Made by a program: the position numbers and the translations under genes
Part shown: one piece after another, positions 59,629 through 64,000 of the stretch
How positions within the stretch are numbered: the first letter of the stretch is position 1
How the letters are laid out: every line of letters starts with the position of its first letter
The notes under the pieces: model-generated
Told to the model about the DNA's origin: nothing
The model's input: the letters and a program-made list of their open reading frames with translations, nothing else
The model's database searches: none
Assembly: GCF_008087665.1 (NCBI RefSeq)
Contig: NZ_CP042912.1
Span: forward strand, 3,038,001 to 3,102,000
DNA: 64,000 nt
Reading direction: 5' to 3'
Source: Mariniblastus fucicola
Lineage (GTDB): Bacteria > Planctomycetota > Planctomycetia > Pirellulales > Pirellulaceae

Positions 59629-60774
59629 ATGGTTGACCATGGTGCCAATGCAGGTTCCCCGACCCGAGTCCTGGTTGTCGGAGCCAGTGGCAGGATGGCG
59701 GCCAGCATGCTCGCGCGGTTGGGACTGGAGCCCTCCGTAGCTGACCTCTACGGAGATGCTGACACGCAAATGATCTGTAACGGACGGGTGACGCGGTTGC
59801 AGCGGCTGTCTGACCTGAAGGAATGCGGTCGGCTCGTTCGAGCCCACGAATTTGTTCTGTTTACCGGAGGGTTGGAGGGCAGTGCGTCCCTGGCGAAACT
59901 TCTCGTTCAGTGGTCGAGGCCTCTGTTCGCGACAGCGGTTTCAGTCGAGCGTTTGCTGGATGTGGAATTGCTCAACGCTGCTCTGGCGCGGTCTGGAATT
60001 CATCGCTTTCACTTTCAAACCAGCGTCGAAAAAGTTTCGTGGCCGGCAGTCCTGAAAGATCCGGCTCACTCAGCGACCGCGAGGCTGATCGCTGGCCCCG
60101 AGCTGTTGACTGAAGTCGATTTGACCGGGCAAGTTCTTCAGCAGCACATCCCGGGCGAATCCGTGTCGCTGATATTTGTCGCCGATCGGGGCGTCGTTAG
60201 CTGTCTTGGCGGCACGCTGCAGTTGACTGAATCGATGAAATGGGTCGGGTCGATTTCAGGTCTGCGCCTTGAAAAAGCAAACGCAGAAACGGCTCAACGA
60301 TTCGCAAGCGAACTGGTTGAACGAACGGGGCTCAAGGGTGTCTTCGGTATAGACTTTATTCGGAACGCCGAAGGGATCTGGCCGGTCGATATCAATCCAC
60401 GAATACCGGCTTCGGCGGAAGTTGTTGGAGACCATGTGATGGTTCGCCATTTGAAGGCGTTCGGGATCGAATGTGCCTTTGAACGACAGCCGACGGAATT
60501 GACGCGAGGAAAGATGGTCGTCTTCAATCGCTCAAACCGACCGCTCGAGTTTCGACTCGGTTGTCTCGGCGAATTCCGAATGGGGGCGTTGAGTTTCGAG
60601 AAGGCCTTAGGGCAGGTTTGGATTGCCGACGTTCCGTCAGTCAACGAGCTGATCCCGCCGGATGCTCCCGTGTGCACTGTGTTGGCGACAGGGAGCGACG
60701 TGAACGATCTGAAGTCGAAATTGTCGAGGCTCGAAGGCGAGGTTTTACGCAGTTTAGGCGTTGAAAACCGGTGA
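59629..60774 (+). CDS. ATP-grasp protein of the H4MPT-linked type
   Basis: The 381-residue protein starts with a Rossmann-like segment V-L-V-V-G-A-S-G-R-M-A. It then has ATP-grasp features: V-L-K-D-P (ATP-binding Lys region, about 145), Q-Q-H-I-P-G-E-S-V-S-L-I-F-V-A, G-V-F-G-I-D-F-I-R and the metal-binding W-P-V-D-I-N-P-R-I-P-A-S-A-E. Such proteins (COG2232-like) recur beside H4MPT genes in methylotrophs and planctomycetes and are thought to help build the cofactor. The exact ligase reaction is not proven. It is divergent from fae with about 135 bases between, so a shared regulatory region is likely. The first ATG is used as start. Confidence 0.85.
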   Translation: MVDHGANAGSPTRVLVVGASGRMAASMLARLGLEPSVADLYGDADTQMICNGRVTRLQRLSDLKECGRLVRAHEFVLFTGGLEGSASLAKLLVQWSRPLFATAVSVERLLDVELLNAALARSGIHRFHFQTSVEKVSWPAVLKDPAHSATARLIAGPELLTEVDLTGQVLQQHIPGESVSLIFVADRGVVSCLGGTLQLTESMKWVGSISGLRLEKANAETAQRFASELVERTGLKGVFGIDFIRNAEGIWPVDINPRIPASAEVVGDHVMVRHLKAFGIECAFERQPTELTRGKMVVFNRSNRPLEFRLGCLGEFRMGALSFEKALGQVWIADVPSVNELIPPDAPVCTVLATGSDVNDLKSKLSRLEGEVLRSLGVENR

Positions 60775-60877
60775 TTCCGTGATTGCTGGTCGTTTTCATC
60801 GATTGTCATTTCCAGCAAGGAACGTCATCATAATGGCCGCGGAACCAACTGCTTTTTGAATCCACCTGGAAATTGTT

Positions 60878-61465
60878 ATGAGCTTCGACTACCCCCAACA
60901 GCCTCAGCCACGCAAAAAAGGTGGAATGAGCGGCATCATGGTGCTGCTGTTTATCGGATTCGTGTTCTTTTTCGTTATGCGAGGCGGCGGATCCGGTTCC
61001 GCACCGACGTCCGGTGAAGGCGTCGATCAGGGCGATCGCCACGTTGAGAAACGAGTTAGCCCACGGACCGATCGGGTGCTTCAAGAGGAAGACAAATATC
61101 GTCGCCAGCGCGCCGAAGTTCTGGGTTCTGAACAGAAAGACGGTCCTGACGCGACACCCGGCAGAAAGATGCCTTCCGGGAGCGGCAACCGGAACAGCGA
61201 CTGGAGTATTGAAGAAGTTGGCGGCGACAAATCAGCCGCGACAGCTCCAAAGAAGACCGAGGGCAAAGACGGATGGTCGATCGAAGAAGTTCCGAACAAA
61301 AAGGACTCCGGCACCGGCTTAAAACTGAAAGAGTCGGGCGGCAAGGAAGTTGAACTGAAAGAGGGTAACGACTGGTCGATCGAAGATGTGGATCCCAAGA
61401 AAAAGAAGACGTCCGAAGGTGACTGGTCGCTCGAAGAGGTCGGCGGCGAAAAGGGCGGCAAGTAG
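60878..61465 (+). CDS. Membrane-anchored protein with four W-S-x-E-[ED]-V motifs
   Basis: The 195-residue protein has a short Pro/Gln-rich start, one membrane helix (about 18-34: I-M-V-L-L-F-I-G-F-V-F-F-F-V) and then an entirely hydrophilic, probably disordered tail. The tail holds four copies of a short motif: D-W-S-I-E-E-V, G-W-S-I-E-E-V, D-W-S-I-E-D-V and D-W-S-L-E-E-V, at about 108, 132, 166 and 182. They are separated by Lys/Gly/Ser-rich linkers. The repetition of a Trp/acidic motif in a charged linker is typical of binding sites for a partner protein. I do not recognise the family. It lies 103 bases after the ATP-grasp gene and is convergent with the HtrA-like gene. Confidence 0.75.
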   Translation: MSFDYPQQPQPRKKGGMSGIMVLLFIGFVFFFVMRGGGSGSAPTSGEGVDQGDRHVEKRVSPRTDRVLQEEDKYRRQRAEVLGSEQKDGPDATPGRKMPSGSGNRNSDWSIEEVGGDKSAATAPKKTEGKDGWSIEEVPNKKDSGTGLKLKESGGKEVELKEGNDWSIEDVDPKKKKTSEGDWSLEEVGGEKGGK

Positions 61466-61487
61466 TCCTGCATTCACAACGCCGGTT

Positions 61488-63182
61488 TTACTTGAGAAAT
61501 TCCAGCGTCTCAATTTCAATGGATCCGCTGTTGAGCCCGGACGAGTACTCAAAAGTCGTCGGCACAGAAATCTCTTGATCCTGGCGATAGTCAGTGAGTC
61601 TCAACAGGCAAGGGTCGCTGTCAAGTTCCGGAAAAACCTCGATCGCGGCAAGGACCCCGGAATCCGAATCGAAGAAGAAATTCGACTCGACGGTGCCTCG
61701 TGTCGCGACAACGATTTGATACTTCGGGTCACCCGGTTCAAGCGGTGCCGATCCGAAATAGGAAACGTCGCCGAACTTTTCAGGCCCAAGGATCAGAAAG
61801 TTTCGCCACAGGTGAAGTGCGATCAACAGCCCTCCGGTATTCTCAGGCAAAACCTGATCAGAGAGTTCGGTTTCCGGATCCAGAACCCAGGTTTTTCGCC
61901 CGATCTCGATTCCGGATTTATCATCCGAAAGCACCATCTGCACGGCTTTCTTCCGCGAGTCGACACCTTTGAGACGCCATCGATTGGTCACCTTTGAAAA
62001 ATCACCCATCGCCGCAACGCTCTGTTGCCAAACCTGTTCGCGATGAAGTTTGTTGAAGCGATAGTTGGTGAATCCGCGGCGGGCTTCGTACCAATCCGCA
62101 TGCGGATGGGATGACGTTGCGGGTTTTTCCTGGGTTGGATCGGCCGCTTCAACCGCGGGGCCTTCGATCATTTCAATCAGTTTTTCAGTGGAATGGACTC
62201 CCGTCAGTCGCACCATTGTTTGCATTGACTCGCCGTCACGCTCAAACGAAAGCGGAACCCGGTATCCTTTCGGGAACACTCCCAGCACGTTCTTGAACTG
62301 GTTGACCGTGCGAATGGAGCGGCCCGCGAATGAGGTGACTTTGTCGTCGTAACGCAACCCGCGTCGCCAGGCGTCTGAAGATTCAAGAATGTTCGAAACT
62401 CGAACTTCTCCCTGGTCGTCCGTCGCCACTGTTGCTCCGATTGTCGCATGATCAACGATCCGGCCGCTTTTTAAGTAGTCCAAAAACAGTTTGATTTGAT
62501 TGATGGAAATCGCGTATCCGACTCCGACGTTCACACGGCCGCGTTTTTCGAAACTTCCGCGACCGTTGATGCCGATCAAATTACCGTCGCCGTTGAAAAG
62601 CGGACCTCCCGAGTTCCCCGGATTGATCGCCGCATCGGTCTGAATGCAATCGGCGTACTCCAGAAGCGTTCCTGACGGATACTGATAACGGTGATTCCCC
62701 GAGACGATTCCCCATGTCACGGTGGGCTGGAAATTGGTGGCCAATAGAAAAGGATTGCCGACCGCAAAGCAATCGTCGCCTTGTTCGACAACATCGCTGT
62801 CGGACATCGTTGCGTAAGGAAAGTCATCCCGGCCAAGCAGTTTGATGAGAGCAACGTCTCCAACGGGATCGATGCCAACGATCACCGCGTCGTAGAGCAC
62901 GCCATCATTCATGCTGCATTTCATGAAAGGTCCGTTGCCTTCCACGACATGATAGTTACTTAGTGCATATCCGTCGGGAGAAATGACTACGCCGCTTCCG
63001 CCGCCTTGGCTTTGCGGACCAAAGACTCCCACCGCGCAGCGGGAACCTTTCGCAATCGCGTCGATGCGAGCCTGTTCCATTTGCTGAACAGATTCAGGGA
63101 CCGTTGGTGGCGTTTCTTGCGCAGAAACTGAACTGGCAAAGATCGCAATCGCGATTAAGAAAGTTGTCGTGGAGCGGAGCAT
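61488..63182 (-). CDS. HtrA-like serine protease with PDZ and a novel C-terminal domain
   Basis: This 564-residue periplasmic protease has a signal peptide (about 1-21, V-S-A-Q) and the complete trypsin-like triad: His in S-N-Y-H-V-V, Asp in D-P-V-G-D-V-A-L-I-K, Ser in N-P-G-N-S-G-G-P-L. One PDZ-like region covers about 250-335 (V-S-N-I-L-E-S-S-D-A-W-R-R-G-L-R-Y-D-D-K-V). The last 190 residues or so are an additional domain (from H-A-D-W-Y-E-A-R-R-G-F-T-N-Y) with beta structure that I cannot match to a family; it may bind substrate or lipids. It differs from the HtrA-like protein at 46.2 kb in having only one PDZ and this extra domain. The start is the first ATG. Confidence 0.92.
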   Translation of the reverse strand: MLRSTTTFLIAIAIFASSVSAQETPPTVPESVQQMEQARIDAIAKGSRCAVGVFGPQSQGGGSGVVISPDGYALSNYHVVEGNGPFMKCSMNDGVLYDAVIVGIDPVGDVALIKLLGRDDFPYATMSDSDVVEQGDDCFAVGNPFLLATNFQPTVTWGIVSGNHRYQYPSGTLLEYADCIQTDAAINPGNSGGPLFNGDGNLIGINGRGSFEKRGRVNVGVGYAISINQIKLFLDYLKSGRIVDHATIGATVATDDQGEVRVSNILESSDAWRRGLRYDDKVTSFAGRSIRTVNQFKNVLGVFPKGYRVPLSFERDGESMQTMVRLTGVHSTEKLIEMIEGPAVEAADPTQEKPATSSHPHADWYEARRGFTNYRFNKLHREQVWQQSVAAMGDFSKVTNRWRLKGVDSRKKAVQMVLSDDKSGIEIGRKTWVLDPETELSDQVLPENTGGLLIALHLWRNFLILGPEKFGDVSYFGSAPLEPGDPKYQIVVATRGTVESNFFFDSDSGVLAAIEVFPELDSDPCLLRLTDYRQDQEISVPTTFEYSSGLNSGSIEIETLEFLK

Positions 63183-63273
63183 GCGTTCATTAGATCAAAA
63201 GTTTCGCCGCCTCGCACGCTGATCCGGTCGACACGGACAACGCTGAGGTTCAGATCCTGTCAGCAATGAGCAA

Positions 63274-64000
63274 TCAGCCGCGAAGACAGTGTACGTTCGC
63301 CATCGAAATGCCGCTCATCATCGCACCGATGATTCCTACATAACCCTGGTCGGTGCCGCACAAAAACAGATTGTCGAGATGCGTGGTTCCGTCCAGTTGT
63401 TTGTCCGGCGCGCCGTAGACAGCGCCGTTGTCGTGCCACGTAAATCGCTGAATGGTCTTGGGCGTAAACACATCCGTGTCGATCACATAAGGACGGAAAT
63501 CAGGAGTGAACCGCACGCTTGACGCAACGCTTTCGTCGTACCAGCGAAGCTTGGCTCGTTGGTACTCTTCATCCGAAAGCGCACTCCAGCGATCAAAGTC
63601 GGCGATTGTCGTAATGCGAATCACTCCATCGTCCAGTTGCCCGTCTTCGTCCGAGTAAACATAATTGTTCGGCGAGCAAACCACACCGGTGCGGATGTCG
63701 CAGAGGTCGTCTTTGGGTGGATGCCAATGGAATGTTTCGCTGTCGTTGTAGAACACGATTGTGTCTTCATTACCAAGTGATTCTGGCTGGCGATCGAGCA
63801 CCGAAATCGACTCAATGAAAGTCAGCTGTCCTGCCGAACGCGGATCAGGCTCGCTGGTGTCGGAGCAGATTCGCATCGTTTCGAGTGAACCGGCTGAGGA
63901 AAGAATGCGTTTGCCCTCGAGAATTTCTCCGCTGTCGAGCTCGACACCAGTCGCGTGTCCGTTGTCGACAAGGATCCGGCTGACGCCGCTGCGAAGTTTC
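63274..64000 (-). CDS. Carotenoid desaturase/isomerase-like FAD oxidoreductase, truncated at window end
   Basis: About 242 C-terminal residues are visible; the frame continues beyond base 64000. The sequence has the features of the phytoene-desaturase/CrtISO/retinol-saturase superfamily C-terminus. There is a substrate-domain region with V-D-N-G-H-A-T-G-V-E-L-D-S-G-E (FAD-side strand) and a final FAD-binding stretch L-F-L-C-G-T-D-Q-G-Y-V-G-I-I-G-A-M-M-S-G. The N-terminal dinucleotide-binding motif lies outside the window, so the exact reaction cannot be assigned. The ATG at 63876 is internal. It is on the same strand as the HtrA-like gene, 91 bases upstream of it. Confidence 0.83.
   Translation of the reverse strand, partial: KLRSGVSRILVDNGHATGVELDSGEILEGKRILSSAGSLETMRICSDTSEPDPRSAGQLTFIESISVLDRQPESLGNEDTIVFYNDSETFHWHPPKDDLCDIRTGVVCSPNNYVYSDEDGQLDDGVIRITTIADFDRWSALSDEEYQRAKLRWYDESVASSVRFTPDFRPYVIDTDVFTPKTIQRFTWHDNGAVYGAPDKQLDGTTHLDNLFLCGTDQGYVGIIGAMMSGISMANVHCLRG

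Overview
The window looks like chromosomal DNA of a planctomycete, most likely of the Pirellulaceae/Rhodopirellula type. This is inferred from gene content. It holds two DUF1559 proteins, three formylglycine-type sulfatases, a DUF1080 protein, a PEP-CTERM protein, an ECF sigma factor overlapping a Ser/Thr kinase gene, a Gld-type ABC exporter with DUF4340, and tetrahydromethanopterin (H4MPT) C1 genes (fae, an mtdB-like gene). No insertion sequence, integrase, phage or CRISPR array was seen, so this is ordinary gene-dense chromosome with unusual individual genes.

Layout. 1-2.1 kb: 3' part of purH and a four-helix membrane protein (+). 2.1-12.3 kb: a minus-strand run of GldA-like ATPase, GldF/GldG fusion, DUF4340 protein, large membrane-anchored coiled-coil protein and charged coiled-coil protein. 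12.6-22.3 kb, also minus: GGDEF/EAL protein, acylphosphatase coupled to a divergent MurE-like ligase, Gly/Met-rich DUF1559 protein, kinase and ECF sigma pair, GNAT, UspA and a small acidic protein. 22.5-34.6 kb, mainly plus: histone-deacetylase-family hydrolase, a very long TPR-type reading frame interrupted by one in-frame TAG, tRNA-Arg (minus), a 1748-residue CheB-CheR-PAS/LOV-histidine kinase-receiver hybrid, a DUF1559 pseudopilin and tRNA-Lys. 34.7-45.8 kb: DUF1080 protein, PEP-CTERM protein and purB (minus), a secreted Asp-rich protein and a YidC carrying a PDZ-like insert (plus), and a sulfatase (minus). 46.2-49.8 kb: HtrA-like protease, thiL and an exported nickel superoxide dismutase (plus), facing a Gly/Tyr/His-rich secreted protein (minus). 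50-55.5 kb: two envelope proteins and a pair of overlapping sulfatase genes (minus). 55.6-61.5 kb: methyltransferase, FAD oxidoreductase, mtdB-like gene and fae (minus), divergent from an ATP-grasp gene and a protein with four W-S-x-E-[ED]-V motifs. 61.5-64 kb: a second HtrA-like protease and the 3' part of a carotenoid-desaturase-like flavoprotein.

How it fits together. Fae and the MtdB-like enzyme would capture formaldehyde on H4MPT and oxidise it. The ATP-grasp protein may help make the cofactor. The sulfatases, DUF1080 protein and NPCBM-like protein point to use of sulfated polysaccharides. The two HtrA-like proteases, YidC, Gld-type exporter and MurE-like ligase concern the envelope. Signalling is represented by the hybrid kinase (with an apparently complete LOV light-sensing signature), the GGDEF/EAL protein and the ECF/kinase pair.

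The observations most worth following are the LOV-containing CheB/CheR hybrid kinase, the in-frame amber codon in the TPR gene, the exported Ni-SOD beside a His-rich secreted protein, the MurE-like ligase with altered active-site motifs, the YidC-PDZ insertion, and the small W-S-x-E-[ED]-V repeat protein. All calls were made by reading the sequence; no database search was run.
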